Shown: piece by piece, positions 51,360-61,378 of the stretch
Numbering within the stretch: position 1 is the stretch's first letter
Layout of the letters: every line of letters starts with the position of its first letter
Assembly: GCA_017647145.1 (NCBI GenBank)
Contig: JAGCLD010000039.1
Span: forward strand, 1-64,000
Source: Paludibacteraceae bacterium
Lineage (GTDB): Bacteria; Bacteroidota; Bacteroidia; Bacteroidales; Paludibacteraceae
Direction: 5' to 3'
DNA length: 64,000 bases
Notes under the pieces: model-generated
Seen by the model: only the letters and a program-made list of their open reading frames with translations
The model's database searches: none
What the model was told of the DNA's origin: nothing
Program-made: the position numbers and the translations under genes

Positions 51360-52796
51360 ATGGAAACCACAATCCAAGATTTTTTTTCATGGACACTCTC
51401 TGCTCTCTACATCTACATGATAGTGGCCATCATTATCGCAATCTTACTGGACAATAGAGACCCGGCAAAATCTTTAGCATGGATCACCATATTAGTGTTA
51501 CTGCCCGTAGTGGGAATCATACTCTATTTGTTTTTCGGACACGATTTTCGCAAACAAAAGATTATAACCAAAAAAAGCATACGAAACATTAAAAATCGAC
51601 CTATCCCAGTATGCGACACCTCTCACGTTGATATGGAGACGCTCACGCCGCAACAACAAAACCTCATCCAACTCCTCATGAAAGTAGGAGAAGCACCGGC
51701 ATACGCGGGAAGTAAAATACACGTTTACGCTGATGGTGAATCTACATTTGATGCCATGTTTAGTGCCATAGAGCAAGCACAAAAACACATACACATTGAA
51801 TTCTTCATATTTGAAGACGACAGAGTCTCTAATCGCTTACGAGAATTGCTTATACGGAAAGCACAAGAAGGTGTAAGAGTACGCATGATTTATGACTATT
51901 TGGGAAGTTGGCGACTGCCCAAAAGTTACATCCGCTCCTTGAGAAGGGCAGGTGCTTACGTTCGGTCATTCTTGCCGGTAAGATTCAGACTCAGCAGAAT
52001 GAAAATCAACTACAGAAATCACAGAAAAATTCTGGTTGTAGATGGAAAGGTGGGGTTCACCGGCGGACTAAATATTGCCGACCGTTATCTATATGGCAAC
52101 AAATTGGGAAAATGGAGAGACACATTCGTCAGAATAGAAGGAAATGCCGTTCATGGACTACAAGCTAACTTCCTCATTGACTGGTTCTTTGTAGATAGAA
52201 AACTCATCACCGACCCTAAATACTATCCTGAAATGCCCGTCTATGATGACAACCTGATACAATTCGTTGCAAGCGGACCGGATAGCGACTGGGAAAACAT
52301 CACACACGGACTCACACACGCTATCATGACCGCAACAGACTATGCCTACATGCACACCCCCTACTTCGTGCCCTCACAATCTGTTGTATCAGCCATACAC
52401 ACTGCTGCACTTAGCGGAATAGATGTCCGTCTTCTGATTCCTGAAAAATCTGACTCACCACTGAGTGCCTACGCCACTAATAGCTACATTGCTCGACTGA
52501 TGGAAGCTGGTGTAAGGGTATATTTCTATCAAAATAACTTCCTACACAGCAAAAGCATTGTGATTGACAATATGATATCAAGCATCGGCAGTGCTAACTT
52601 AGACGAAAGAAGCAGCAATCAAAATTTTGAACTAAACGCATTCATCTATGATAAAGATACAGCTAAAACGCTAAAAGAACTATTCCTGAATGATCTAAAA
52701 AACAGTAGGGAAATCAATGCAGAAGAATGGGCACAAAGATCTAATTGGGAAAAACTAAAAGAATCCATCGCAAGGCTTTTTGTGCCATTATTGTAA
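51360..52796 (+). CDS. cls: cardiolipin synthase
   Basis: This 478-residue protein has two N-terminal membrane helices (about residues 10-30 and 38-60) and two HKD phospholipase D motifs: YRNHRKILVVDGKVGFTGG and FLHSKSIVIDNMISSIGSAN. It condenses two phosphatidylglycerols, or phosphatidylglycerol and another lipid, to cardiolipin at the membrane. The length is typical of ClsA-type enzymes. It follows ribD by 27 bases with no functional link. Confidence 0.94.
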   Translation: METTIQDFFSWTLSALYIYMIVAIIIAILLDNRDPAKSLAWITILVLLPVVGIILYLFFGHDFRKQKIITKKSIRNIKNRPIPVCDTSHVDMETLTPQQQNLIQLLMKVGEAPAYAGSKIHVYADGESTFDAMFSAIEQAQKHIHIEFFIFEDDRVSNRLRELLIRKAQEGVRVRMIYDYLGSWRLPKSYIRSLRRAGAYVRSFLPVRFRLSRMKINYRNHRKILVVDGKVGFTGGLNIADRYLYGNKLGKWRDTFVRIEGNAVHGLQANFLIDWFFVDRKLITDPKYYPEMPVYDDNLIQFVASGPDSDWENITHGLTHAIMTATDYAYMHTPYFVPSQSVVSAIHTAALSGIDVRLLIPEKSDSPLSAYATNSYIARLMEAGVRVYFYQNNFLHSKSIVIDNMISSIGSANLDERSSNQNFELNAFIYDKDTAKTLKELFLNDLKNSREINAEEWAQRSNWEKLKESIARLFVPLL

Positions 52797-52825
52797 AGAA
52801 TATGCACTTCTAAAGCTTTAGACTC

Positions 52826-52856
52826 TTGCTTTTGCCACGCATTTACGCTATCTTCG
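52826..52856 (+). promoter_or_regulatory. promoter for guaA
   Basis: TTG (52826-52828), 20 bases, then TATCTTCG (52849-52856) fits the promoter with one mismatch in the -7 box. The start near 52861 gives a leader of about 98 bases. A 12-base perfect palindrome CTAAAGCTTTAG (52810-52821) lies just upstream. Confidence 0.5.
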
Positions 52857-52958
52857 CAAACGGAAACTCATCAATCAGACACTCAAGTACAACACAACAC
52901 ACATGCCTGATTGTAAAACCAATACAAAAACTGACAATTATACAAACCATTAGATATT

Positions 52959-54479
52959 ATGCAAGAAAAAATTATTATCCTGGATTTTGGTTCACAAACC
53001 ACCCAGTTAATTGGTCGCCGACTACGCGACTTGAGTGAGTATTGCGAGATTCTACCTTACAACAAATTCCCCGAAAACACCGATGGAATCAAGGGAGTTA
53101 TTCTCTCAGGAAGCCCTTACTCTGTGTATGATCCTTCTGCATTTAAAGTAGATTTGAGCCAGCTAAGAGGCAAATTCCCAGTGTTGGGTATCTGTTATGG
53201 CGCACAATTTATGGCTTACTCTGCTGGCGGAACTGTTGAACCGGCTAACTCAAGAGAGTACGGTAGAGCTAATCTGGAAACCATCGACATGGAAGACGAG
53301 TTGTTCAGCGGTATGAATCCCGGTTCACAAATATGGATGTCACATGGAGACACCATCACTTCTCTTCCAGAAAACTTCAAAATCATTGCTAGTACTGCCG
53401 ACGTACCGGTTGCTGCTTATAAAGTAGATGGCGAATTAACATGGGGAGTTCAATTCCACCCAGAAGTATTTCATAGTCTGGATGGAGTTTTACTCTTAGA
53501 CAACTTCTTGCAAATATGCGGATGTACAAAAGATTGGTCGCCTGCCTCTTTCATTGAAAGCACTATCACCAACCTCCGCGAACAATTAGGCAATGACAAA
53601 GTTGTTTTAGGATTGTCAGGAGGGGTTGACTCATCTGTTGCTGCAGTATTGCTCAATAAGGCTATTGGTGACAACCTTACATGTATCTTTGTTGACCACG
53701 GCTTGTTGAGAAAGAATGAGTTTGAAAACGTAATGGAAGACTACAAACACCTAGGATTGAATGTAGTGGGAGTGCGTGCGCATGAAAAATTCTACAAAGA
53801 ACTGGACGGAGTGACCGACCCTGAGCAAAAAAGAAAAATCATTGGACGCGGATTCATTGAAGTATTTGACGAAGAAGCACACAAGATTAAAGATGTGAAA
53901 TGGTTGGCACAAGGAACTATCTACCCTGACTGCATCGAATCCCTATCCATTACTGGTACAACCATTAAGTCTCACCACAACGTGGGCGGACTACCAGAAA
54001 AGATGAATCTTAAATTGTGTGAACCTCTACGCCTGCTTTTCAAAGATGAAGTTAGAAAAGTGGGTAGAGAACTCGGAATGATGGCACATCTCATCAAGCG
54101 TCAACCATTCCCCGGACCCGGATTAGCTGTAAGAATCCTCGGAGCTATCACACCAGAAAAAGTGCGCGTACTTCAAGAGGCTGATGACATATTTATTCGC
54201 TCATTGAGAGAATGGAACCTCTATGACAAAGTATGGCAAGCCGGAGTAATACTTCTGCCTGTACAGTCAGTAGGTGTGATGGGAGATGAAAGAACATACG
54301 AAAATGCAGTGGCTCTACGCGCTGTAACTTCCACCGATGCTATGACAGCTGACTGGGCACAACTTCCGTATGAGTTCTTGGCAAAAGTATCCAACGAAAT
54401 CATCAACAAAGTGAAGGGGGTTAACAGAGTTGTCTATGACATCAGTTCTAAACCACCTGCAACTATTGAGTGGGAATAA
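52959..54479 (+). CDS. guaA: GMP synthase (glutamine-hydrolysing)
   Basis: This 506-residue protein has an N-terminal class I glutamine amidotransferase (catalytic Cys in GICYGAQFM, later His in FHPEVFHS), an ATP pyrophosphatase domain with [14 protein letters not shown], and the C-terminal dimerisation domain ending [12 protein letters not shown], which is invariant in GuaA. It aminates XMP to GMP with ATP and glutamine. The gene has its own promoter and a leader of roughly 98 bases with a possible 7-base stem (52872-52878 with 52907-52913). The following NlpC/P60 gene is 18 bases on. Confidence 0.96.
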   Translation: MQEKIIILDFGSQTTQLIGRRLRDLSEYCEILPYNKFPENTDGIKGVILSGSPYSVYDPSAFKVDLSQLRGKFPVLGICYGAQFMAYSAGGTVEPANSREYGRANLETIDMEDELFSGMNPGSQIWMSHGDTITSLPENFKIIASTADVPVAAYKVDGELTWGVQFHPEVFHSLDGVLLLDNFLQICGCTKDWSPASFIESTITNLREQLGNDKVVLGLSGGVDSSVAAVLLNKAIGDNLTCIFVDHGLLRKNEFENVMEDYKHLGLNVVGVRAHEKFYKELDGVTDPEQKRKIIGRGFIEVFDEEAHKIKDVKWLAQGTIYPDCIESLSITGTTIKSHHNVGGLPEKMNLKLCEPLRLLFKDEVRKVGRELGMMAHLIKRQPFPGPGLAVRILGAITPEKVRVLQEADDIFIRSLREWNLYDKVWQAGVILLPVQSVGVMGDERTYENAVALRAVTSTDAMTADWAQLPYEFLAKVSNEIINKVKGVNRVVYDISSKPPATIEWE

Positions 54480-54497
54480 TAACACTCTCACCACCAG

Positions 54498-55280
54498 ATG
54501 AAAGCTATCACATTAAATAGTGTCGTACCTATGCGCACATCTCCGCATGAACAAGCGGAGATGTGCACTCAGGTGCTCTTTGCTGAAACCATGACCATCC
54601 TAAAAGAGGAAGGCGCATGGGCAAAAATAAAGTTGGATGCCGATGGGTATGAAGGTTGGGTAGATAGAAAAATGATTTCAACACTCTCAGATGAAGCTTT
54701 CAAGGACATAAAAAATGCTCCTAAATGTGCCGTGGCATTCCCTGTATCTCTTGCCATGAGCGCTGAGAACCAAACTACTCTGCTCTTGTCAGGCGGAACT
54801 AAACTACCCAACTACAAAAACGGAACTTTTGAACTCCTTGGGGTGAAATTCAATATTGACCCTTCTACTGTAATGCCGGAGGGCTCTAAATTTGATTGTA
54901 CCAAGGTGACAAACATTGCACGATTCTTTTTGAATACTCCATATCTCTGGGGAGGAAGAAATGCTTTGGGAATTGATTGTTCCGGGTTTGTCCAGATGAT
55001 ATATGGCATATTCGGCATACAATTACCTAGAGATGCAAGCCAACAAGTAAACCATGGAAGAGTAGTAGACTTCCTCACGGAAGCAATCGCTGGAGACTTG
55101 GCTTTCTTTGAAAATGCCGACAAGAAAATCATCCATGTGGGCATGATGCTGGATAACGAAAATATCATGCATGCATCCGGACGTGTTAAAATCAACAAGA
55201 TTGACGCACAAGGCATCGTCTCTGAAATAGATGGATCACACACACATCGCCTGCGCATCATCAAGCGAATACACGAATAA
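54498..55280 (+). CDS. NlpC/P60 (C40) peptidase with SH3-like domains
   Basis: This 260-residue protein has SH3-like modules (about residues 1-120; VVPMRTSPHEQAEM, YEGWVDRKMI) and an NlpC/P60 domain with the catalytic Cys in GIDCSGFVQMIYG, then GDLAFFEN and the His in IIHVGMMLD. It cleaves peptide bonds in peptidoglycan stems, usually between gamma-D-Glu and a diamino acid. There is no signal peptide, so it may be cytoplasmic and act on recycled peptides, as related enzymes in Bacteroidetes do. It follows guaA by 18 bases and precedes priA by 13. Confidence 0.87.
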   Translation: MKAITLNSVVPMRTSPHEQAEMCTQVLFAETMTILKEEGAWAKIKLDADGYEGWVDRKMISTLSDEAFKDIKNAPKCAVAFPVSLAMSAENQTTLLLSGGTKLPNYKNGTFELLGVKFNIDPSTVMPEGSKFDCTKVTNIARFFLNTPYLWGGRNALGIDCSGFVQMIYGIFGIQLPRDASQQVNHGRVVDFLTEAIAGDLAFFENADKKIIHVGMMLDNENIMHASGRVKINKIDAQGIVSEIDGSHTHRLRIIKRIHE

Positions 55281-55293
55281 ACAACCAGCACAC

Positions 55294-57744
55294 ATGTTTG
55301 CCGAAGTCATACTGCCATTCCCTCTGAGTGGTACTTTTACATATCGATTAAACGCATCACAAATCAAGGATGCACAGGTGGGTATTAGAGTAATCGTACC
55401 TTTTGGAGCACGAAAATTCTACACGGGTATCATCTATCGCCTACATCAGGAAGAACCACAAGGCGTGAATATCAAAGAAGTAAGTGATCTTATTGACACT
55501 CATGCTATTATTACTCCTAAACAATTGCAACTCTGGGAATGGATGGCGGAGTATTATCAGGTAACATTGGGAGAGATATTCAAAGCAGCTCTACCATCCG
55601 GACTGAAACTGGAGAGTGAAACAAAAGTGACCTTATGTCCGGACTTCATAGCCACGTCAACACTTCCACCTACACAGATGCGTATTCTTGAACTCTTATC
55701 AGACGAAAAGATTCATCACGCACAAGAGTTAAGTAAAACTATCGGTACAAAAAACATCATGCCTCATCTCTATCGGTTATTAGAGATTGGCGCTATACTC
55801 TTAGGAGAAGGTATTTCTGAAAACTACCATCCTAAAACAGAAATTAGGTATCGACTACCAGAACAATACCAGAATGAAAACGAATGCCAAAGCGCACTAA
55901 ACTCTTTACGAAGAGCACCCAAACAATCAGAAGTATTCACATCTTTCCTTCACTTATTAACGCAAAGTGATTCAACTATCCCTGAAGTAAAAAAAAGCAC
56001 CCTACTCAAGGAAGCAAAGACTACGTCTGCTATTCTAAAACAGCTGGAAGAGAAAGGCCTGCTTCAACCATACATTCGAGAAATAAACAGAGTGACACCT
56101 CTTTCCGAACACACCGCTGAAATGCATCCCCTAAACGAAGTGCAGCAAATCGCCTTCAACGATATACACCAAGCATGGAACAAACATTCGGTAGTGTTAC
56201 TTCACGGGGTAACATCCAGCGGAAAGACGGAAGTGTACATACACCTCATGAAGGAGATGATTGCACAAGGGAAGCAAGTTCTATTCATGGTTCCTGAGAT
56301 TGCACTCACCACACAACTCACTGAGCGTATCGGACAGGTATTTGGAAAGCGAATGGGTATCTACCACTCTAAGTTCTCTGATGCAGAACGTGTGGAAACC
56401 TATCATAACCTATTAAAGGGTGACCAATACGACATTGTTGTAGGAGTGCGCTCCTCTGTTTTTCTTCCCTTCCGCAACTTAGGTCTCATCATTGTTGATG
56501 AAGAACATGACGCTTCCTACAAACAGCAAGATCCTGCACCACGATACCATGCTCGAAACACTGCTATTGTATTGGCACAACTACACGGAGCAAAAAACCT
56601 TTTAGGAACTGCTACACCTGCCATTGAAACCTATTTCAACGTAAAAGAAGGACGCTATGGTTTGGTGGAAATGAAAAAACGATATAAGGACATACAGCTG
56701 CCTCAACTACACGTGGTGGATATGCGAGAAGCGCATAGAAAAAAACTCACCACTTCGGGGTTTTCCGACTTTCTTTTGGAGAAAATCCATGGTGCTCTGA
56801 ATAGAAGAGAACAAGTCATCCTCTTTCAAAACAGGAGAGGATATGCACATAGTTTAGAATGTAAAGCATGTGGATATGTTGCACGTTGTGCGCATTGTGA
56901 TGTGAGTATGACGCTCCATCGACACTCTAACACACTGGTCTGCCACTACTGCGGACACACACTGACCATCCCTACAGTTTGTCCTTCTTGCCAAAACGAG
57001 GACCTCCGCACACAAGGAGTGGGCACTGAAAAGATTGAAGACGAGATACAACAATTGTTTCCTACGGCTGTCATAGCACGCATGGACTTAGACACCACTC
57101 GTCGGAAAAACAGTTATACCGACATCATACACCGCTTCTCCCAACACCAAGTAGATATACTCGTGGGTACACAAATGGTTACAAAGGGACTGAGTTTTGA
57201 TGATGTTAGTCTGGTGGCTGTCTTGCATGCTGATGCTCTGCTCAACCAACCCGACTTCAGAGCCTATGAACGCGCCTACCAAATGTTGGAACAAGTGAGT
57301 GGAAGAGCCGGTCGTATGCACAAGAGGGGGGAAGTTGTCATTCAGACATACCAAGCAGAAAATCCACTTTTCACCCAACTTGCCAAGCACGACTACGAAG
57401 GTTTTTATCAAGAACAGGTCAACGAACGTCTATTATTTCGCTATCCACCTTACCATCGACTCATCACCATCATCCTTAAACACAAGGAAGAATACATGGT
57501 CACACAATCCGCTAACACCTTAGCACACAATCTTCAGCAAGTGTTTGGCACGCGCTGCTCTTCTGCAGTGACTCCCATTATCGGAAGGATACAAAGCCTA
57601 TATGTGCGCCACATAATGATTCGCATTGAACGCAATGCTTCCATAGCAAAAGCAAAACAGATCCTTCAAGCACAAATAAAACATTTACGCCAACAAGAAG
57701 TTCACAAAAACATAACGATTATTTTGGACATTGATCCAATGTAG
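55294..57744 (+). CDS. priA: primosomal protein N' (replication restart helicase PriA)
   Basis: This 816-residue protein has an N-terminal 3' DNA-binding domain (FAEVILPFPLSGTFTY), helicase motifs GVTSSGKTEVYIHL (Walker A) and VDEEHD (DEAH type), then the zinc-binding insertion with cysteines (ECKACGYVARCAHCD and CHYCGH ... CPSCQ), and VGTQMVTKGLSFDD in the second RecA-like lobe. It reloads the replisome at repaired forks. An in-frame upstream ATG at 55231 lies inside the previous gene; the ATG at 55294 aligns with the family start. It ends 38 bases from the convergent GT2 gene. Confidence 0.95.
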   Translation: MFAEVILPFPLSGTFTYRLNASQIKDAQVGIRVIVPFGARKFYTGIIYRLHQEEPQGVNIKEVSDLIDTHAIITPKQLQLWEWMAEYYQVTLGEIFKAALPSGLKLESETKVTLCPDFIATSTLPPTQMRILELLSDEKIHHAQELSKTIGTKNIMPHLYRLLEIGAILLGEGISENYHPKTEIRYRLPEQYQNENECQSALNSLRRAPKQSEVFTSFLHLLTQSDSTIPEVKKSTLLKEAKTTSAILKQLEEKGLLQPYIREINRVTPLSEHTAEMHPLNEVQQIAFNDIHQAWNKHSVVLLHGVTSSGKTEVYIHLMKEMIAQGKQVLFMVPEIALTTQLTERIGQVFGKRMGIYHSKFSDAERVETYHNLLKGDQYDIVVGVRSSVFLPFRNLGLIIVDEEHDASYKQQDPAPRYHARNTAIVLAQLHGAKNLLGTATPAIETYFNVKEGRYGLVEMKKRYKDIQLPQLHVVDMREAHRKKLTTSGFSDFLLEKIHGALNRREQVILFQNRRGYAHSLECKACGYVARCAHCDVSMTLHRHSNTLVCHYCGHTLTIPTVCPSCQNEDLRTQGVGTEKIEDEIQQLFPTAVIARMDLDTTRRKNSYTDIIHRFSQHQVDILVGTQMVTKGLSFDDVSLVAVLHADALLNQPDFRAYERAYQMLEQVSGRAGRMHKRGEVVIQTYQAENPLFTQLAKHDYEGFYQEQVNERLLFRYPPYHRLITIILKHKEEYMVTQSANTLAHNLQQVFGTRCSSAVTPIIGRIQSLYVRHIMIRIERNASIAKAKQILQAQIKHLRQQEVHKNITIILDIDPM

Positions 57745-57782
57745 TTGCCAATAAATATGGCAAGCAAGACAGCACAGCACTA

Positions 57783-58586
57783 TTATTGCGGAAGATTCTC
57801 TTTCAAGCAACGTTGATTCATGGTAGAGCGTTCTGCATCATTAATCCATCCCCACTTACAGAAATAACGACACATATTAGCCATGTGCCAACACAACAAG
57901 CGTACACTCTTATAGGAACCTTGACCATATTCGTGCACAATACTCACATGTGGATAGAACACTGTGCGAAAACATGCATGCAAGCGACGAGTCAAGTCAA
58001 TATCTTCCGGATAAAGAAAGAAACGCTCATCAAAAAGCCCCACCTCTCTCAAAGCATCTGCCCGTAACAACATAAAACAACCAGAAAGATAAGGTACATT
58101 CATAATAGACTTATAACCTGTATCGCGCAATTCGTACCTGCGATTACGTTTCTTCATCACCCATCTTGGCAAGAAACGTCGTCCTAACAAGTCGATTGGT
58201 GTAGGTAGTAACTTACACAAATGTTGCCGTTTCCCATTCGGATAATAAATTTGAGGCATCAATGAAGCCACATCCTTATGTTGCTCCATATACTCCATCA
58301 ATTCTTGCAAAATAACAGCATCAAATGTAACATCAGGATTGAGCACCAAATGATAGGGCGTTTGCTCACTCAAGGTCTGACGAATGGCAATATTATGTGC
58401 TCTGCCATAACCCATATTCTCATTGTTGAAAATATAGTCAGCACCCATTAAAGGAGAGGAGAACGAACGCGGTGAATTATCCACTATAAATATCCTGTCT
58501 ATCAAAGCACTCGCTCTGAGTAACGCAATTAGATTACGTATCTTCGTTTCATCTGTTTGATATACTACAATGGATACATTTATCAT
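57783..58586 (-). CDS. GT2 glycosyltransferase (rhamnosyltransferase-like)
   Basis: This 267-residue protein begins INVSIVVYQTDETKI and has IDRIFIVDNSP (nucleotide-sugar loop), YGRAHNIAIRQ and a DxD-like LNPDVTF (about residue 84-90), with YLSGCFMLLRADALREVG and FLYPEDIDLTRRL in the acceptor region. These are typical of WbbL-type rhamnosyltransferases, but the donor sugar is not proven. It is the last gene of the minus-strand polysaccharide cluster that runs from 64.0 to 57.8 kb. Confidence 0.85.
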   Translation of the reverse strand: MINVSIVVYQTDETKIRNLIALLRASALIDRIFIVDNSPRSFSSPLMGADYIFNNENMGYGRAHNIAIRQTLSEQTPYHLVLNPDVTFDAVILQELMEYMEQHKDVASLMPQIYYPNGKRQHLCKLLPTPIDLLGRRFLPRWVMKKRNRRYELRDTGYKSIMNVPYLSGCFMLLRADALREVGLFDERFFLYPEDIDLTRRLHACFRTVFYPHVSIVHEYGQGSYKSVRLLCWHMANMCRYFCKWGWINDAERSTMNQRCLKENLPQ

Positions 58587-58597
58587 TTCTTTTCTCT

Positions 58598-59584
58598 TTA
58601 TTCCGAAACAAAAACTTTGCCTTCTGAGGCATTTTCTATAAACTCAAATTTCAAGGTCCTACTCAGTCCTTCCGACAGACTAAACGGAGCCTTGAATCCG
58701 GCCTCAATTACTTTGGATGAAGCAAACTGAGTGGTGGAGCAAAACTTCTTCACACGAACTGAGCTTATCGCCAATTTTCGACGCGTCAACCATGCCAACA
58801 CATCAAAGCAATAGCCTCCACACATACCTAACCAATACGGGAAATGAATTGAAAGAAGAGGTTTATTTAACACCTTGCTCACCAAGTTAACCAAATCATT
58901 CATGTTCATATCAGGCTTATCCGTGTAGTTAAACACCTCACACCCTTCATGGTCACGTTCCATGAGAAATTGAATGAGCGCCACTATATTTCCCACATAC
59001 GCCATCGATTTCATATTTTCTCCCTTTCCAACCATCAAGAAGCGTCCACGCGCTATCTGACTAAGCAAGTTGTAAACATTTCCCCTATTTCTTTCCCCAA
59101 AAATCACGGTTGGGCGCAACACATTGACTTGCCAATCTGCATGTCCTTTCATCCATTCACGCAACACCTGCTCTGCCTGCCACTTACTCTTGCCATAGTG
59201 GTTAAAGGGGTCTGCCGGATGCAATTCATCCGGATTGTCTTTATTCAATCCATACACAGCAACAGAACTAGTAAAAACCAAACGCTTAATGCCATTATAC
59301 TCCATCGCCTCCAATGTATTGCGCATTCCCTCAACATTCACATCATAATACAAGGACACAGGAGTCACATCATCCCGATGCTCAGCTGCCAACAACACCA
59401 CTGCATCTTGGTCTTTCAGAGCACTCACCAAACCATCCTTATCCAAAACATTCACTATCCGTGTTATCTCCGGAAAAAAGACACTTTGTTGCTTATCTAT
59501 ATTTGTGAGAATATGTGAATCTTTCAACAACGCAATCAGCCGTGTTCCTACAAATCCGGATCCACCAATAACAGCTATACGCAT
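58598..59584 (-). CDS. NAD-dependent sugar epimerase/dehydratase family protein
   Basis: This 328-residue protein has the extended short-chain dehydrogenase fold: IGGSGFVGTRLI at the N-terminus (NAD loop), VLLAAEHRDDV, VFTSSVAVYG (catalytic Ser) and YGKSKWQAE (Tyr-xxx-Lys). It would interconvert a nucleotide-sugar for the surrounding glycosyltransferases; the exact reaction is not evident. It lies 11 bases after a GT2 gene start and 3 bases after another. Confidence 0.86.
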   Translation of the reverse strand: MRIAVIGGSGFVGTRLIALLKDSHILTNIDKQQSVFFPEITRIVNVLDKDGLVSALKDQDAVVLLAAEHRDDVTPVSLYYDVNVEGMRNTLEAMEYNGIKRLVFTSSVAVYGLNKDNPDELHPADPFNHYGKSKWQAEQVLREWMKGHADWQVNVLRPTVIFGERNRGNVYNLLSQIARGRFLMVGKGENMKSMAYVGNIVALIQFLMERDHEGCEVFNYTDKPDMNMNDLVNLVSKVLNKPLLSIHFPYWLGMCGGYCFDVLAWLTRRKLAISSVRVKKFCSTTQFASSKVIEAGFKAPFSLSEGLSRTLKFEFIENASEGKVFVSE

Positions 59585-59587
59585 AAA

Positions 59588-60349
59588 CTACGAATGATGT
59601 TTCTTAATGCCATTAAATGCCCAACAGAAGAGGTAATAACTTGCTTTTAACCAACCCATGTGTTCATACTCTCTATATACCTTAAACTGAGGACGAATCA
59701 TTTTTAATTTATTATGTGTCACCGCAAATTGTGACATACGATAGGACGCCAAAACTTGTTGATTCCCATAAGCCACTTCCACTTTTTTCAAAATGTCTAA
59801 CCAATAGACGTGATCATCACGAAGACTTCTAAAATCCTCTCGTAAATAAAACTTACCAAAGGCAGAACTATCATATACTCCGGTCAGACATGAGATTGAA
59901 TTTGTCTTTAATAAATCCTTTCTACGAATAACTTTAGGTGGAAAAAAAGGAACTTTAAATTCATTGCCATTTTCATCAATACGCTTATGTGCCGAGCATA
60001 TCAGCAGGGCACCTGGAGTCTCCTGCATAAAACGAAGTTGGTTTTCCAAAAAGTTCGGTTCCCAAACATCATCAGAGTCCAGCAATACGATATATCTTCC
60101 TTGGGCACGTCTAATTCCGTTGTTACGTGCAGCTGCTGACCCCGCATTAGTTTGTTGCAACAAGTGGATTCGAGCATCTTTTGCTACATATTCCGACGCA
60201 ATCTCAGCACTATTATCCTTTGAGCCGTCATCCACGATATACATCTCCCACTCTTGATAAGTTTGTGCCAAAACACTATCAATGGTGTATCGCATAAAGC
60301 GAGCACCATTGTACACGGGAGTAATGATAGAAACAAGTCTATTTTGCAT
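59588..60349 (-). CDS. GT2 glycosyltransferase
   Basis: This 253-residue protein has the classical GT2 opening VSIITPVYNGARF, then MYIVDDGSKDNS, NNGIRRAQGRYIVLLDSDD (DxD motif, about residues 80-90) and a C-terminal region ending FCWAFNGIKKHH. It adds a sugar to a lipid-linked glycan in the cytoplasm. A TTG extension to 60370 lies inside the promoter -7 box, so ATG 60349 was chosen. It has its own promoter and ends 3 bases before the epimerase gene. Confidence 0.85.
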   Translation of the reverse strand: MQNRLVSIITPVYNGARFMRYTIDSVLAQTYQEWEMYIVDDGSKDNSAEIASEYVAKDARIHLLQQTNAGSAAARNNGIRRAQGRYIVLLDSDDVWEPNFLENQLRFMQETPGALLICSAHKRIDENGNEFKVPFFPPKVIRRKDLLKTNSISCLTGVYDSSAFGKFYLREDFRSLRDDHVYWLDILKKVEVAYGNQQVLASYRMSQFAVTHNKLKMIRPQFKVYREYEHMGWLKASYYLFCWAFNGIKKHHS

Positions 60350-60367
60350 GACTACAATAAGAATGCA

Positions 60368-60398
60368 CAAATATAGGCATTTTTCTTATTAAAACCAA
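60368..60398 (-). promoter_or_regulatory. promoter for the GT2-epimerase-GT2 group
   Basis: On the minus strand, TTG (60398-60396), 20 bases, then TATATTTG (60375-60368) matches the Bacteroidetes promoter. The start near 60363 leaves a leader of about 14 bases before the ATG at 60349. Confidence 0.65.
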
Positions 60399-60499
60399 CT
60401 TTCATGCATTTTATTGTTTATACAAGAAAATAAAATCATTACTACCCTATTAAAACTCTTACAAGGCATAAAAAGAAACCTAGCTGCCCGAAAAACTAA

Positions 60500-60521
60500 A
60501 TCCTATCTCATTCCTATTTAA
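60500..60521. repeat. 11-base repeat pair F (degenerate)
   Basis: ATCCTATCTCA (60500-60510) and TTCCTATTTAA (60511-60521) share CCTAT at an 11-base spacing. The reverse complement of the first unit is TGAGATAGGAT, one of the TAGGAT-core forms. With two diverged units this is the weakest member of the family. Confidence 0.45.
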
Positions 60522-60651
60522 ATGTAACGGTGTGGTAACGGAGATGATAGGACGCTCAGGGGGGTGAACTGCGATTGTAATCAAATTTTATTGCTTCATG
60601 TGTTCTACCGAACAGCAATAAAAAACAACAAGATATATTTATCTCACAATC

Positions 60652-61374
60652 TTACGAACGACGTACAGCAAGATACTTCAACACCTCCCATAACACCACT
60701 ACCCTGCTCCACAACTTCACCCACAAACTCCGACTACTACGTTTCAAGACCGGACCTGATAGTTTGGTTAATGCTGCTTGATGACGACGATACAACAAGA
60801 ATGGTTCTTCTAAAAAATAAGGCTTTCCGGTCATCTCTGCCACAAGTCCCAACCAAATATCATGTCCCACCTCGTTGGTCTTAGGAAAAGGAAATGCTCG
60901 TTTTAATAAAGACTGACGAAAGGCCATACATGCCCCAAAATAGGTATTCTGAAGCGCATTCTTCAACAAACCTTTACCTGAATTATAGAAGCGAAAAAAG
61001 GATGCTTCAATCGGCTCCAACAGTTCGTTAGTCACTATGCTGTCCGTCACTACAAGGTCATACTCTTCTAACAAGCGACAACACGCTTCATACTTCCCCT
61101 CCATCCACACATCATCTTGATCAGACAAAAACACATACACACCCTGAGCATGCTTCAGTGCATTAATAAAATTCCACTTAAAATGATGGGCATCATTATG
61201 CAGCAGTCGTATGCGCTTGTCTTGAAATGATTCCACAATCTCACATGTGCGGTCTGTGGAACCATCATCCGACACTATCACCTCATCCTCATCCTTGATT
61301 TGAGAAAGAATCGACTGAAGTTGTTCGGCGATATACTTTTCTCCATTATATGTTGCAACACACACCGTATTCAT
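60652..61374 (-). CDS. GT2 glycosyltransferase
   Basis: This 240-residue protein has VCVATYNGEKYIAEQL at the N-terminus, VIVSDDGSTDRT (nucleotide-sugar loop) and VFLSDQDDVWMEG, the DQDDxW variant of the metal motif, then GHDIWLGLVAEM near the acceptor region. It closely resembles the next GT2 upstream, suggesting related acceptors. It follows that gene by four bases, in a run that begins with the Wzx and EpsG genes. Confidence 0.85.
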   Translation of the reverse strand: MNTVCVATYNGEKYIAEQLQSILSQIKDEDEVIVSDDGSTDRTCEIVESFQDKRIRLLHNDAHHFKWNFINALKHAQGVYVFLSDQDDVWMEGKYEACCRLLEEYDLVVTDSIVTNELLEPIEASFFRFYNSGKGLLKNALQNTYFGACMAFRQSLLKRAFPFPKTNEVGHDIWLGLVAEMTGKPYFLEEPFLLYRRHQAALTKLSGPVLKRSSRSLWVKLWSRVVVLWEVLKYLAVRRS

Positions 61375-61378
61375 CGCA

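Larger units (their letters stand above)
60350..60651. other. 302-base intergenic region inside the polysaccharide cluster
   Basis: No gene is supported. It holds the promoter at 60368-60398, a degenerate pair of 11-base units at 60500-60521, and no clear terminator for the GT2 gene ending at 60652. It splits the cluster into two transcription units. Confidence 0.65.

Noticed and set aside
57745..57763. Terminator after priA
   Set aside because: A 6-base stem with a 7-base loop follows the stop, but there is no T-run on either strand, so it was not called.
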